A stretch of 64,000 nucleotides of DNA, from contig NZ_FQVT01000001.1 in assembly GCF_900129445.1 (NCBI RefSeq), forward strand, positions 620,001 through 684,000, written 5' to 3'. The notes under the pieces are model-generated. The model made no database searches, had not been told where the DNA came from, and saw only the letters and a program-made list of their open reading frames with translations. Shown piece after piece: positions 1 to 7,367 of the stretch (position 1 is the first letter of the stretch; the number at the start of each line of letters is the position of its first letter). The stretch comes from Salegentibacter echinorum. Its GTDB lineage: Bacteria; Bacteroidota; Bacteroidia; Flavobacteriales; Flavobacteriaceae. Both the position numbers and the translations under genes were made by a program.

Positions 1-612
1 GTACAGTCTATTGGGCATTACGATTTAGATTTTAACGAGATCCCGGTAGATTTTAGCGCTGCCAGTGCGCATAAATTCCATGGTCCTAAAGGTGTTGGCT
101 TTGCTTTTATTAGAAAAAATTCTGGATTAAAACCTCTTATTTTTGGTGGAGAGCAGGAGCGCGGCCACAGGGCAGGGACTGAGGGCGTGCATAATATTGT
201 AGGGCTGGAAGAAGCTTTAAAGCTCGTTATGGATAATTTAAAGGAGGAGCAGGAATATATTCAGGGTTTAAAAACTCATTTTATCCAAAAACTGAAGTCG
301 GCAATTCCCGGGGTCAAATTTAATGGCGCTTGTGAAGATCCTAAAAACAGTACTTATACTTTAGTAAATATTTGCCTTCCTGTTTCAGCAGAAAAGGCTT
401 TAATGCTTTTATTTCAGCTAGATCTAAAAGGAATCTCCTGTTCTAAAGGGAGTGCCTGTCAAAGCGGGAGTGACGAAGGTTCTCATGTTTTAAATGCTTT
501 TTTAGCCGAAGAAGACCTGCAAAAACCTTCCTTGCGCTTCTCTTTCTCCCGATTTAATACCAAAGAAGAATTAGATTATGTGATTGATTGTTTAAAGGAG
601 TATGTTGGATGA
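1..612 (+). CDS. Cysteine desulfurase (NifS/IscS type), C-terminal part, 5' end outside window
   Basis: The reading frame is open from base 1 to the TGA at 610-612 (203 codons), so the N-terminal half lies upstream of the window. Visible residue 25 is the lysine of SAHKFHGPKG, the usual PLP Schiff-base site of class V aminotransferase-fold cysteine desulfurases. The catalytic cysteine lies in CSKGSACQSG (visible residue 153). Family role: transfers sulfur from cysteine to Fe-S assembly or tRNA thiolation. Nothing visible tells whether this paralogue is the housekeeping one. An in-frame GTG at 187 is internal and not a start. An 8-bp tandem repeat begins at the stop codon. Confidence 0.93.
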   Translation, partial: VQSIGHYDLDFNEIPVDFSAASAHKFHGPKGVGFAFIRKNSGLKPLIFGGEQERGHRAGTEGVHNIVGLEEALKLVMDNLKEEQEYIQGLKTHFIQKLKSAIPGVKFNGACEDPKNSTYTLVNICLPVSAEKALMLLFQLDLKGISCSKGSACQSGSDEGSHVLNAFLAEEDLQKPSLRFSFSRFNTKEELDYVIDCLKEYVG

Positions 613-674
613 TGTGGTGATTTGCTGATTTGCTGATGTGTTAATGTAATGATGTGCTGATTCGTTAATTCGAG
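611..674 (+). repeat. Degenerate 8-bp tandem repeat abutting the stop codon
   Basis: Eight consecutive 8-bp units start at 611 inside the TGA stop: GATGTGGT, GATTTGCT, GATTTGCT, GATGTGTT, AATGTAAT, GATGTGCT, GATTCGTT, AATTCGAG. The consensus is about RATNTGNT. The same family occurs on the other strand at 63733-63820, again directly behind a stop codon. Function unknown. Confidence 0.8.
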
Positions 675-754
675 TTTTAAGGTAAATAACAATATAGTTA
701 GTAGTCGCAGTTTGAAGTAGGCAAAACGAGCAACACTAAATTTGTGACAATAAC

Positions 755-787
755 AGATTGCCGCGCTCCTGCGTCGCTCGCAATGAC
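755..787. repeat. Dispersed repeat ending in CGCTCGCAATGAC
   Basis: The block ends in a GCGTCGCTCGCAATGAC core preceded by a GC-rich CCGCGCTCC segment, unlike the AT-rich surroundings. I recognise the reverse form (GTCATTGCGAGCGACG) as a widespread intergenic repeat in many bacterial genomes. The rest of 613-1097 holds no convincing gene, only short repeats and a hairpin. Confidence 0.5.
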
Positions 788-888
788 CAGTAGCTAGTTG
801 GCAGTCACAGTATTCAGTAACGACAGTAATAAAACAACTAAAACTAATCTTAAACCTTAAAGTATCGAAAATCAGAGACCAAAAGCTA

Positions 889-930
889 CTCCCATTTTTT
901 CTATGGGAGGTGGGTTTTCTGCTTTTTTAG
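889..930 (+). terminator. Possible hairpin terminator
   Basis: CTCCCAT (889-895) pairs with ATGGGAG (903-909) around a 7-nt loop, followed by two T-rich tracts (GTGGGTTTT and GCTTTTTT). It would serve the upstream plus-strand gene 280 bp away. The stem is short, so this is a weak call. Confidence 0.35.
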
Positions 931-1053
931 CAAAAATTGCGGAGAGGTTTTTTGTCAATTGATTAATATTATGACAACCGACAATTTACAACTGATATTA
1001 AACATCAAATAAAATCCCAACCATTAGCAGTCCTTAAATGACCTGTCGAATCA

Positions 1054-1088
1054 GCCTAACCGATAACCCGCAACTCATAACTCATAAC
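1054..1088 (-). repeat. Degenerate 7-bp tandem repeat behind the M23 gene
   Basis: Read on the minus strand (the strand of the M23 gene, whose stop is at 1098-1100), five 7-bp units follow each other: GTTATGA, GTTATGA, GTTGCGG, GTTATCG, GTTAGGC. The array begins 9 bp past the stop codon. Confidence 0.7.
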
Positions 1089-1097
1089 TGAAAAATC

Positions 1098-2789
1098 CTA
1101 TTTTTTTCTAAAGAATTTAGCTTCAAACGTGTTGCTATTCCCTACGTTATCGGTTACGATGATTTTTAAGTTGTTTTCGGTTTCGGTGACTTTTCCGTCA
1201 CTAAAATTATGGGTTAAGGTGTTGTTTTTATACTCATATTCCATCAAAATAAACTTTCCATTTACCGTAGCACGATAACTCTTTATGCCCGATAAATCAT
1301 CACTAATTTTCACTTTAAGTGTGCTGTTATTTGAAATCCATTGGCCGTCTTTAAAGTTTACCGGTCTTATTTTTGGCGGGGTAACATCAGATGCCAGGGT
1401 GTATTCCCCAAAAGTTCTTGTACCGGTGGTAAACCGATTTTTCTTTTTGTAGGTAGAAGAATAAATGGGGCGGTTATTATAGCCCAATCGTGCAATAAAC
1501 ATTTTTTCCTTTTCTTCAGCTGAATAGTCGCTTACATCAAATCCAACAGTGATGTTCTTGTGTAAGGGTGTACTTTCATTATGCACTTTTACCAGGTCTT
1601 CTTTAAAATCTATATCCAGAAACACATCTTTGTAAAGACTCCCTTTAGGGATATAAATATCCATTCCGTTGGCCTCGGTAGCAAATGCCTGGTTGGCCGC
1701 TGCAAAATAATCGGTTTTTTCTATTTGTTTGGCAGGAATATTATCCTGATGGGTTCCTTGAATAGGAACACGAATTATCCGTTCATTACCGGCAAAATCC
1801 TTAACCTTAATAACGTAATTATAATTTAAGCTATCCTGAATATTCAATTCTCCCTTATTTACTACATCCCGATATAAACTTAAAGGGTTACTGTCTTCTA
1901 CAAATAGTTTTTGAATACGTTTTTTGTTTTCCTTATAATAAGCATAATCGATGAGTTGGTTGAGGTGCCTGGTTTCAGAGAAAGAAAAACGCTCAAAAGG
2001 AAGGTCAAAAACCTTATCTCCGTTTAATCGGGCTTCAATATTATAAACGCCGTTTCGGTTTGGAGCGCCGTCTTGTTGATCTACGGTAGAAACCCCAAAA
2101 CCAATATTACCGCAGGCGTCAATTTCATTGGCAATATAACTACCATCGGCGATAGGGGTGAGGCTTATTTTTTGTCGCTCCCGGGAATTATTCACGTGAG
2201 CTTCATCGTCTAAAGGATAGGCGAAAAGTCCGTCTATAATTGGAGGGCGGGAATCTTTAATTTTAATTCCGAAGAGTTTTGCATTCATTGGTCTTTGGCT
2301 ACCGTCGCGAATTTCAAAATGCAGGTGTGGGCCACCACTTCCACCGGTGTTTCCGCTAAAAGCCACTAATTCTCCCTGATTTACAGGAATTTCCCCCGCT
2401 TTAGGAAAAAGTTCAATTTCATATGTTTCTTTGGCATACTGTCGCTTTTTGATGTAGGCCTCAATTTCCGGAGAAAACTTTTTTAAATGTCCGTAAACGG
2501 TAGTATAGCCATTGGGATGCTGAATGTACAGCGCTTTTCCGTAGCCATAATGCTGAATATTAATTCGGCTTACATATCCCTTTGCAGAAGCCAGCACATT
2601 TAAGCCCTGCCTTTGTTGTGTTTTAATGTCTAGCCCGCTGTGAAAATGATTGGACCGCAATTCTCCAAAAGTACCAGAAAGTACTAAAGGGATGTCCAAT
2701 GGATTATCAAAATAGTTCTGAGGAAGCTCGGTTTGTGCTAAAACTGGATTGAAAAATAAAAGAATAACACAAAATTTAATTAATTTCAT
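1098..2789 (-). CDS. M23 family metallopeptidase (cell-wall endopeptidase)
   Basis: The 563-residue exported protein has an N-terminal signal peptide (residues 1-18, ending VLAQ). Its LytM/M23 zinc peptidase domain spans about residues 30-165. The zinc ligands are visible as HFHSGLD (H50, D54), VYGHL (H101) and HLHFEI (H155, H157), the complete HxxxD...HxH set. The long C-terminal half (about 190-563) looks like beta-rich Ig-like modules. Family role: cleaves peptidoglycan cross-bridges in the periplasm. The gene stands alone and is divergent from the coiled-coil/zapA operon. The ATG at 2789 sits directly before a good signal peptide. Confidence 0.92.
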   Translation of the reverse strand: MKLIKFCVILLFFNPVLAQTELPQNYFDNPLDIPLVLSGTFGELRSNHFHSGLDIKTQQRQGLNVLASAKGYVSRINIQHYGYGKALYIQHPNGYTTVYGHLKKFSPEIEAYIKKRQYAKETYEIELFPKAGEIPVNQGELVAFSGNTGGSGGPHLHFEIRDGSQRPMNAKLFGIKIKDSRPPIIDGLFAYPLDDEAHVNNSRERQKISLTPIADGSYIANEIDACGNIGFGVSTVDQQDGAPNRNGVYNIEARLNGDKVFDLPFERFSFSETRHLNQLIDYAYYKENKKRIQKLFVEDSNPLSLYRDVVNKGELNIQDSLNYNYVIKVKDFAGNERIIRVPIQGTHQDNIPAKQIEKTDYFAAANQAFATEANGMDIYIPKGSLYKDVFLDIDFKEDLVKVHNESTPLHKNITVGFDVSDYSAEEKEKMFIARLGYNNRPIYSSTYKKKNRFTTGTRTFGEYTLASDVTPPKIRPVNFKDGQWISNNSTLKVKISDDLSGIKSYRATVNGKFILMEYEYKNNTLTHNFSDGKVTETENNLKIIVTDNVGNSNTFEAKFFRKK

Positions 2790-2912
2790 TGCTGTAATTT
2801 AGGAGTATAACAGAAGGCCAAAGTTAATTAAAGTTTAGTTAAAAATTAAAGTCCTAACACCTAGAAACTTAGCTTTAATGTGATGTTATTTTGAAAATAG
2901 ATAAAAAAACTA

Positions 2913-2943
2913 TTGGCATATTAAAGCGCGAATGTTAACTTTG
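2913..2943 (+). promoter_or_regulatory. Promoter of the coiled-coil/zapA operon
   Basis: TTG at 2913-2915 and TAACTTTG at 2936-2943 are separated by 20 bp, matching the Bacteroidota sigma-A consensus (TTG at -33, TAnnTTTG at -7). The first gene starts 27 bp downstream at 2971. Confidence 0.65.
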
Positions 2944-2970
2944 TAAGGGTAAGCATTACATTAGGCTTTT

Positions 2971-3261
2971 ATGAGTGAATTTGTAGAAAACGTTGATAGC
3001 CTTGAGAGTAAGATTGGCAAACTGCTTAAAAAGTATGAGGATTTAAAGCAGAAACATACTGCAATGGAGATTGAAATGACCAGGATTCGCGAAGAAAATA
3101 TTAATTTGGCGCAAAAACTGGAAAGTACCAATCTCAATAATCAAAACCTTAAAGCCGCAAATGCAATGCTTGGCAGTACCGAATTTAAAACAGAGACAAA
3201 GCTTAAATTAAATAGCTTGATACGAGAAATTGATCAATGCATTGTTCAATTATCTGAATAA
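2971..3261 (+). CDS. Small coiled-coil protein upstream of zapA (ZapB/ZauP-like)
   Basis: The 96-residue protein has no signal or membrane segment. Heptad-like hydrophobic spacing runs through about residues 8-70 (LESKIGKLLKKYEDLKQK and onward), which suggests one long parallel coiled coil. The stop lies 5 bp before the ZapA start, so the two are almost certainly cotranscribed. Small coiled-coil partners of ZapA that support the FtsZ ring are known (ZapB in enterobacteria, ZauP in Caulobacter). Assigning that role here is inference from coil and position, not from recognised homology. Confidence 0.8.
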   Translation: MSEFVENVDSLESKIGKLLKKYEDLKQKHTAMEIEMTRIREENINLAQKLESTNLNNQNLKAANAMLGSTEFKTETKLKLNSLIREIDQCIVQLSE

Positions 3262-3266
3262 TAAAT

Positions 3267-3560
3267 ATGGCTGAAAAATTAAAAATTAAAGTTTCTATTG
3301 CAGATAGGGTGTACCCTTTAACTATAAATCCAGACCAGGAAGAAGGTTTACGCAAAGCTGCAAAGAAAATTGAAGCTATGATTAAGCAATTTCAAAAAAG
3401 TTATGCCGTGAGGGATAAGCAGGATGTTTTGGCGATGTGCGCCTTGCAATTTGCCGCCCAAACCGAGCAAAAAGATATAGATAAAGCGAGTGAAATGCTT
3501 AAAGCAGAAGATAAGATAAAAACATTGAATAATCTGCTTAATAAGCACTTAGCATCTTAA
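3267..3560 (+). CDS. zapA: Cell division protein ZapA
   Basis: The 97-residue cytosolic protein matches ZapA in size and layout: an N-terminal beta-alpha segment with KIKVSIADRVYPLTI, then GLRKAAKKIEAMI, then a C-terminal helix. ZapA binds and bundles FtsZ filaments at the division ring. It is the second gene of a two-gene operon, 5 bp behind the coiled-coil partner. It is followed after 27 bp by the 6S-like RNA, an order that recalls zapA-ssrS in Escherichia coli. Confidence 0.9.
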   Translation: MAEKLKIKVSIADRVYPLTINPDQEEGLRKAAKKIEAMIKQFQKSYAVRDKQDVLAMCALQFAAQTEQKDIDKASEMLKAEDKIKTLNNLLNKHLAS

Positions 3561-3587
3561 AGTTCTTTAAATAAAATAAAGGTTACT

Positions 3588-3768
3588 GCCTGTATTAGCG
3601 ATATTTTGATAAACTCAACAGAGATTCTTTAAAAAGGGTGAGTCTAAGTTGTAAAAGCGCGCCGCTCCCAATGTATTTTGGGATGAGCGGATTCTTGATC
3701 AGCTTGTTAGCCCTAAACTTGTTTTTAGGGAGTTTTATGCAAATCACGTCTAATACAGGCTTTTTTTT
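3588..3768 (+). ncRNA. ssrS: 6S-like regulatory RNA (6S-Flavo type)
   Basis: An 11-bp perfect closing stem pairs GCCTGTATTAG (3588-3598) with CTAATACAGGC (3750-3760), followed directly by eight Ts, so the closing stem doubles as the terminator. Inside are further hairpins: CCGCTCCCA with TTGGGATGAGCGG (about 3661-3691) and CCCTAAA with TTTAGGG (about 3710-3730). The length (about 180 nt), the long bulged-rod shape and the position after zapA fit 6S RNA, which binds RNA polymerase holoenzyme as a promoter mimic. The 6S-Flavo assignment is from memory of that family. Confidence 0.75.
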
Positions 3769-3783
3769 ACATAAATTTTAAAT

Positions 3784-5346
3784 ATGGAGATATTATTAAG
3801 TATAGTTATTGGGGTTGTTGGTATTGCGATTGGATTTGCCATCGCCAAACAATTGGAGCGAAAAAAGGCTTCACAAACTATTAAAAATGCCAAAAAATCG
3901 GCAGCAAATATTATAAAAGAGGCCAGGACAGAAGGGGAGAGTATAAAAAAAGATAAAATCCTTCAGGCTAAAGAAAAGTTTATCGAATTAAAATCGGAAC
4001 ATGAAAAAGTAATCATGAGCCGCGATAAAAAGATGAACGATGCCGAAAAACGTACAAGAGATAAGGAGTCTCAGGTTTCAGGAGAAATTGCAAAGAACAA
4101 GAAGCTTAACAAAGCGCTTGAGGCACAACTTAAAGATTATGATAATCGTGTTGAATATTTAGAGAAAAAACAGGAAGAGATTGATAAGCTTAGAAACAGC
4201 CAAATTCAGCAATTGGAAGTCATTTCGGGATTATCGGCAGAAGAAGCTAAGGCTCAGCTTTCAGAAACATTAAAAGACAGTGCTAAAGCAGATGCCATGG
4301 CATTGATTCAGGATACTGTAGAAGAAGCGAAATTAACCGCACAACAAGAGGCTAAAAAGATTATTATAAACACTATACAGCGTATTGGTACCGAAGAGGC
4401 TATAGATAATTGTGTCTCTGTGTTTAACCTGGAAAGTGATGATGTAAAAGGTAGGATAATTGGTCGTGAGGGTAGGAATATTAGGGCGATAGAAGCGGCT
4501 ACCGGGGTGGAGATTATTGTAGATGATACACCCGAAGCTATTATTTTATCCTGTTTTGATTCGGTGAGACGGGAAGTTGCCAGGCTTTCATTACATAAAC
4601 TGGTGACTGATGGTAGAATTCACCCGGCCAGAATTGAAGAGGTTGTAAAGAAAACACGCAAACAAATTGATGAGGAAATTATTGATATAGGAAAACGTAC
4701 CGTTATTGATCTTGGTATTCACGGGTTAAATCCTGAATTAATCAAGTTAGTAGGACGTATGAAATATCGTTCTTCTTATGGGCAAAACTTACTGCAACAT
4801 TCCAGGGAAGTTGCTAAACTTTGCGGTGTGATGGCTTCTGAATTGGGGCTTAACCCTAAACTAGCCAAAAGAGCCGGATTATTGCACGATATAGGTAAAG
4901 TGCCGGAAACAGAAACGGAAACCCCGCACGCTATTCTGGGAATGCAATGGGCTGAAAAACACGGTGAAAAAGCTGAGGTTTGTAATGCTATTGGAGCGCA
5001 TCACGATGAAATAGAAATGAATTCCTTATTGTCTCCAATTGTTCAGGTTTGTGACGCTATAAGCGGAGCAAGACCAGGCGCAAGACGACAGGTGTTAGAT
5101 TCGTATATTCAACGATTAAAAGATCTTGAAGACATTGCCTTTGGTTTTGGCGGAGTTAAAAAAGCCTATGCGATCCAGGCCGGTAGAGAACTACGTGTAA
5201 TTGTAGAGAGCGAAAGGGTAAACGATGAAAAAGCGACCAATCTTTCGTTTGAAATTTCGCAGAAAATTCAAACCGATATGACCTATCCAGGGCAGGTAAA
5301 AGTGACGGTAATAAGGGAAACCAGAGCAGTAAACATCGCTAAATAA
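3784..5346 (+). CDS. rny: Ribonuclease Y
   Basis: The 520-residue endoribonuclease starts mRNA decay at the membrane. Residues 3-20 form the N-terminal membrane anchor and about 28-195 a long charged coiled coil. The KH domain has [12 protein letters not shown] (223-234), and the HD domain has its metal-binding His-Asp at LLHDIGK (H368, D369). The length equals the family norm. The start at 3784 places the anchor at the very N terminus. It follows the 6S-like RNA terminator by 15 bp, so it probably has its own promoter. Confidence 0.95.
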   Translation: MEILLSIVIGVVGIAIGFAIAKQLERKKASQTIKNAKKSAANIIKEARTEGESIKKDKILQAKEKFIELKSEHEKVIMSRDKKMNDAEKRTRDKESQVSGEIAKNKKLNKALEAQLKDYDNRVEYLEKKQEEIDKLRNSQIQQLEVISGLSAEEAKAQLSETLKDSAKADAMALIQDTVEEAKLTAQQEAKKIIINTIQRIGTEEAIDNCVSVFNLESDDVKGRIIGREGRNIRAIEAATGVEIIVDDTPEAIILSCFDSVRREVARLSLHKLVTDGRIHPARIEEVVKKTRKQIDEEIIDIGKRTVIDLGIHGLNPELIKLVGRMKYRSSYGQNLLQHSREVAKLCGVMASELGLNPKLAKRAGLLHDIGKVPETETETPHAILGMQWAEKHGEKAEVCNAIGAHHDEIEMNSLLSPIVQVCDAISGARPGARRQVLDSYIQRLKDLEDIAFGFGGVKKAYAIQAGRELRVIVESERVNDEKATNLSFEISQKIQTDMTYPGQVKVTVIRETRAVNIAK

Positions 5347-5398
5347 TAATTGCAATAGAGGGACGTAGCTTAGAGTTTAAAAAATATTACTCTTGTTA

Positions 5399-5427
5399 TT
5401 GTAAATTGAGAAGTTTTCTTATATTTG
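5399..5427 (+). promoter_or_regulatory. Promoter of tRNA-Pro
   Basis: TTG at 5399-5401 and TATATTTG at 5420-5427 with an 18-bp gap match the Bacteroidota vegetative consensus. The tRNA begins 60 bp downstream. Confidence 0.55.
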
Positions 5428-5487
5428 CAGCCGCTTAGCAGTAGTATAAAGCTTTATTGAAGTCTTTAATAATTGCGCAAGCAGTTT

Positions 5488-5562
5488 CGGGGTGTAGCGT
5501 AGCCCGGTTATCGCGCCTGCTTTGGGAGCAGGAGGCCGCAGGTTCGAATCCTGCCACCCCGA
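5488..5562 (+). tRNA. tRNA-Pro (anticodon TGG)
   Basis: The acceptor arm CGGGGTG pairs with CACCCCG (5555-5561) with A5562 as discriminator. The anticodon arm CCTGC/GCAGG encloses TTTGGGA, giving TGG. The T arm GCAGG/CCTGC encloses TTCGAAT. The last 12 bases (from 5551) form the start of a 110-bp direct repeat, so the 3' end of this gene is the attachment site of the island that follows. Confidence 0.96.
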
Positions 5563-5660
5563 CTTTAACAAGTTATATTTTAACATAATTAAAGGGTAAT
5601 TATATGGTTTTCATATAGTTACCCTTTCTTTTTGCACTCAAAATTTAACAAATAGTGTTA
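5551..5660. repeat. attL: left direct repeat of the island
   Basis: The first 12 bases are the tRNA-Pro 3' end (CTGCCACCCCGA). The remainder matches 17746-17854 apart from a C/T change plus one lost T near 5628 and an A/G change near 5642. It includes the terminator hairpin of the tRNA. Confidence 0.85.
5591..5633 (+). terminator. tRNA-Pro terminator, carried within the att repeat
   Basis: A 16-bp stem (5591-5606 with 5612-5627; AAAGGGTAA...TTACCCTTT) closes a GTTTT loop and is followed by CTTTTT. The same hairpin is repeated at 17786-17822, so integration leaves the tRNA properly terminated. Confidence 0.75.
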
Positions 5661-5668
5661 AATTTAAT

Positions 5669-5716
5669 GTGAGTTCACCGTGAGTTCACTGTGAATTTGT
5701 GAGTTTATCGTGAGCT
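5669..5716 (+). promoter_or_regulatory. Putative integrase arm-type binding sites, left arm
   Basis: Repeated units GTGAGTTCACC (5669), GTGAGTTCACT (5680), GTGAATTT (5691), GTGAGTTTATC (5699) and GTGAGCTAT (5710) are mostly 11 bp apart, about one helical turn. Two matching units occur at the opposite end (17666, 17677). Phased arm sites flanking the core are expected for lambda-type and IntDOT-type recombinases. Confidence 0.6.
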
Positions 5717-5811
5717 ATTTTTTTGTATTTTTAGCTTACCGATACGCCATTATTATGTATTGGTAGTTTGACTTTCGCCTTAATTAATTGTTTCATTTAA
5801 ACAACAAAGCT

Positions 5812-7044
5812 ATGCGTACCAGTCAAACCTTTTCCATTTCTTTTATTACCCGAAAAAAGAAAAAGCAACCAGACTTAGCCCTCCTTTATGCCCGAATTAC
5901 CGTTAACGGTAAATCCTTAGAAATTAGTTTAAAACGCACTATTCCGGTGGACAAGTGGAATCAAGCCGCCAGTAAACTTAGCGGTAGCAGTTCTGAAAGT
6001 CGGCAGATCAATAAAAAAATTGATGAAACCAAGGCACAACTCTATAAAACCTACGATGGCCTTTTAAAAGAAGGACTGCTGGTAACCACACAGACAGTTA
6101 AGGCTAGATTTTTAGGTAGTGACCAACAACACTATACACTTGCTTATTTGATTAATTATCACAAAGAAAAAATGGGTAAGGTTTTAAAGTATGGTACTAT
6201 GAAAAACTATACGACCACAGAAAACTATCTGAAAGGTTATTTAAAAGCACAGTATCATACTTCAGATGTTTATCTAAAACAAATTGATTACCAATTCATC
6301 CTGGGATTTGAAAGCTATTTAAGAACCTTGCCCAGTCTTCAAAATAACGGGGTGATGAAACATATGGAACGCTTTAAAAAACTGATGCGCCTGGCCGAAC
6401 ATTTAGATTGGATTGAAAAGAACCCAACCAAAAGGTTTAAACTCCGCTTTGACCAGGTGGATATGGTTTACTTAAACAAACCAGAGCTTGAAAAGATCAA
6501 AAATGAAATATTTGAAAAACCTGTATTAACTATTAATAGGGATATTTTTGTTTTCGCCTGCTATACTGGCCTGGCCTATGCCGATGCAAAAGCTTTGAAT
6601 AATAATCATTTGCAAATTGGCATTGATGGCAATAAATGGATTTATACCCGAAGGAGCAAAACCAATACCGCGGTACGGATTCCTATATTAAAAGAAGCTC
6701 AGAAAATTCTAGATCAGTATAGAAATCATCCGAAAATAGATGGCACGGAAAACCTTTTACCAGTTTATTCGAACCAGAAAACCAACCAGTATTTAAAGGA
6801 AATTGCTAAAGTGCTGAAAATAAATAAGAAACTTAGCTTTCATACTGCGCGGCATACTTTTGCTACAACGGTTACTTTAGCCAATGGCGTTCCCATAGAA
6901 ACGGTATCTAAGCTTTTGGGGCATACTAAATTATCGACTACCCAGATTTATGCCCGGGTGATTGATTCGAAAATATCCTCTGATATCGATGTACTTCGAG
7001 AAAAATTAAACCTTCTCCAAGCAAAAGAGAATTCAATTGATTAA
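5812..7044 (+). CDS. Tyrosine recombinase / integrase (Bacteroidota arm-DNA-binding type)
   Basis: The protein has 410 residues from the ATG at 5812. An in-frame TTG at 5788 would add eight residues and is less likely, because MRTSQTFSISF is the usual N terminus of this family. Order: arm-DNA-binding domain (about 1-90), SAM-like core-binding domain (about 105-205), catalytic domain (about 220-400) with HTARH (H344, R347, H348), LGHTKLS (H371) and nucleophile Tyr380. At the usual first catalytic arginine there is alanine (TGLAYAD), a deviation of the kind reported for IntDOT. It presumably excises and integrates the island between the att repeats. Confidence 0.92.
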   Translation: MRTSQTFSISFITRKKKKQPDLALLYARITVNGKSLEISLKRTIPVDKWNQAASKLSGSSSESRQINKKIDETKAQLYKTYDGLLKEGLLVTTQTVKARFLGSDQQHYTLAYLINYHKEKMGKVLKYGTMKNYTTTENYLKGYLKAQYHTSDVYLKQIDYQFILGFESYLRTLPSLQNNGVMKHMERFKKLMRLAEHLDWIEKNPTKRFKLRFDQVDMVYLNKPELEKIKNEIFEKPVLTINRDIFVFACYTGLAYADAKALNNNHLQIGIDGNKWIYTRRSKTNTAVRIPILKEAQKILDQYRNHPKIDGTENLLPVYSNQKTNQYLKEIAKVLKINKKLSFHTARHTFATTVTLANGVPIETVSKLLGHTKLSTTQIYARVIDSKISSDIDVLREKLNLLQAKENSID

Positions 7045-7045
7045 A

Positions 7046-7069
7046 AATGGTAAACTTAAGTTTACCATT
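7046..7069. terminator. Perfect 24-bp palindrome behind the integrase gene
   Basis: AATGGTAAACTT (7046-7057) is followed at once by its exact reverse complement (7058-7069), two bases after the integrase stop, with a weak CTCTTACTT tail. It is likely a termination or mRNA-end hairpin and lies between the convergent integrase and lipase transcripts. Confidence 0.45.
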
Positions 7070-7196
7070 CTCTTACTTAACGCAAAAAATCCATTTGTGG
7101 AGATTCATCCAAAAAAAACTTGGACATAATTTGCCTGTACTTTATATTACAAAAGGATATTTCAGTAATAGAGGTCAGTAGTTAAATACTATGTAT

Positions 7197-7367
7197 CTAT
7201 TTAATGACCTCTCTACAGTTAAACACTAAACCGTAATTTGACTTTTTTCGGTTTGAGTCTGCTGGCATTTGAACCCATTTAATGGTTTGAAAACTAATTT
7301 CCTGTTCGCCCTTATCAATTGATAAAAAATAAGGAGTTTGAATTGAAACGGTTATAGTTTTACATTT
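7197..7367 (-). pseudogene. Coding-like remnant, 56 codons, no usable start
   Basis: On the minus strand the frame directly after the TAA of the T9SS gene stays open for 56 codons to TAG at 7197-7199. The end of the encoded peptide (GEQEISFQTIKW ... NYGLVFNCREVIK) has a normal amino-acid mix. The only Met is 34 codons in. I do not recognise a family. It is either the tail of a lost gene or chance. Nothing else was found in 7070-7196. Confidence 0.3.

Noticed and set aside
611-1097. CRISPR array in the repeat-rich intergenic region
   Set aside because: Units of 7-8 bp without spacers and no cas genes anywhere in the window.
5788-5811. Longer integrase start at TTG 5788
   Set aside because: The eight extra residues lack family similarity, and the ATG at 5812 gives the usual MRTSQTFSISF terminus.
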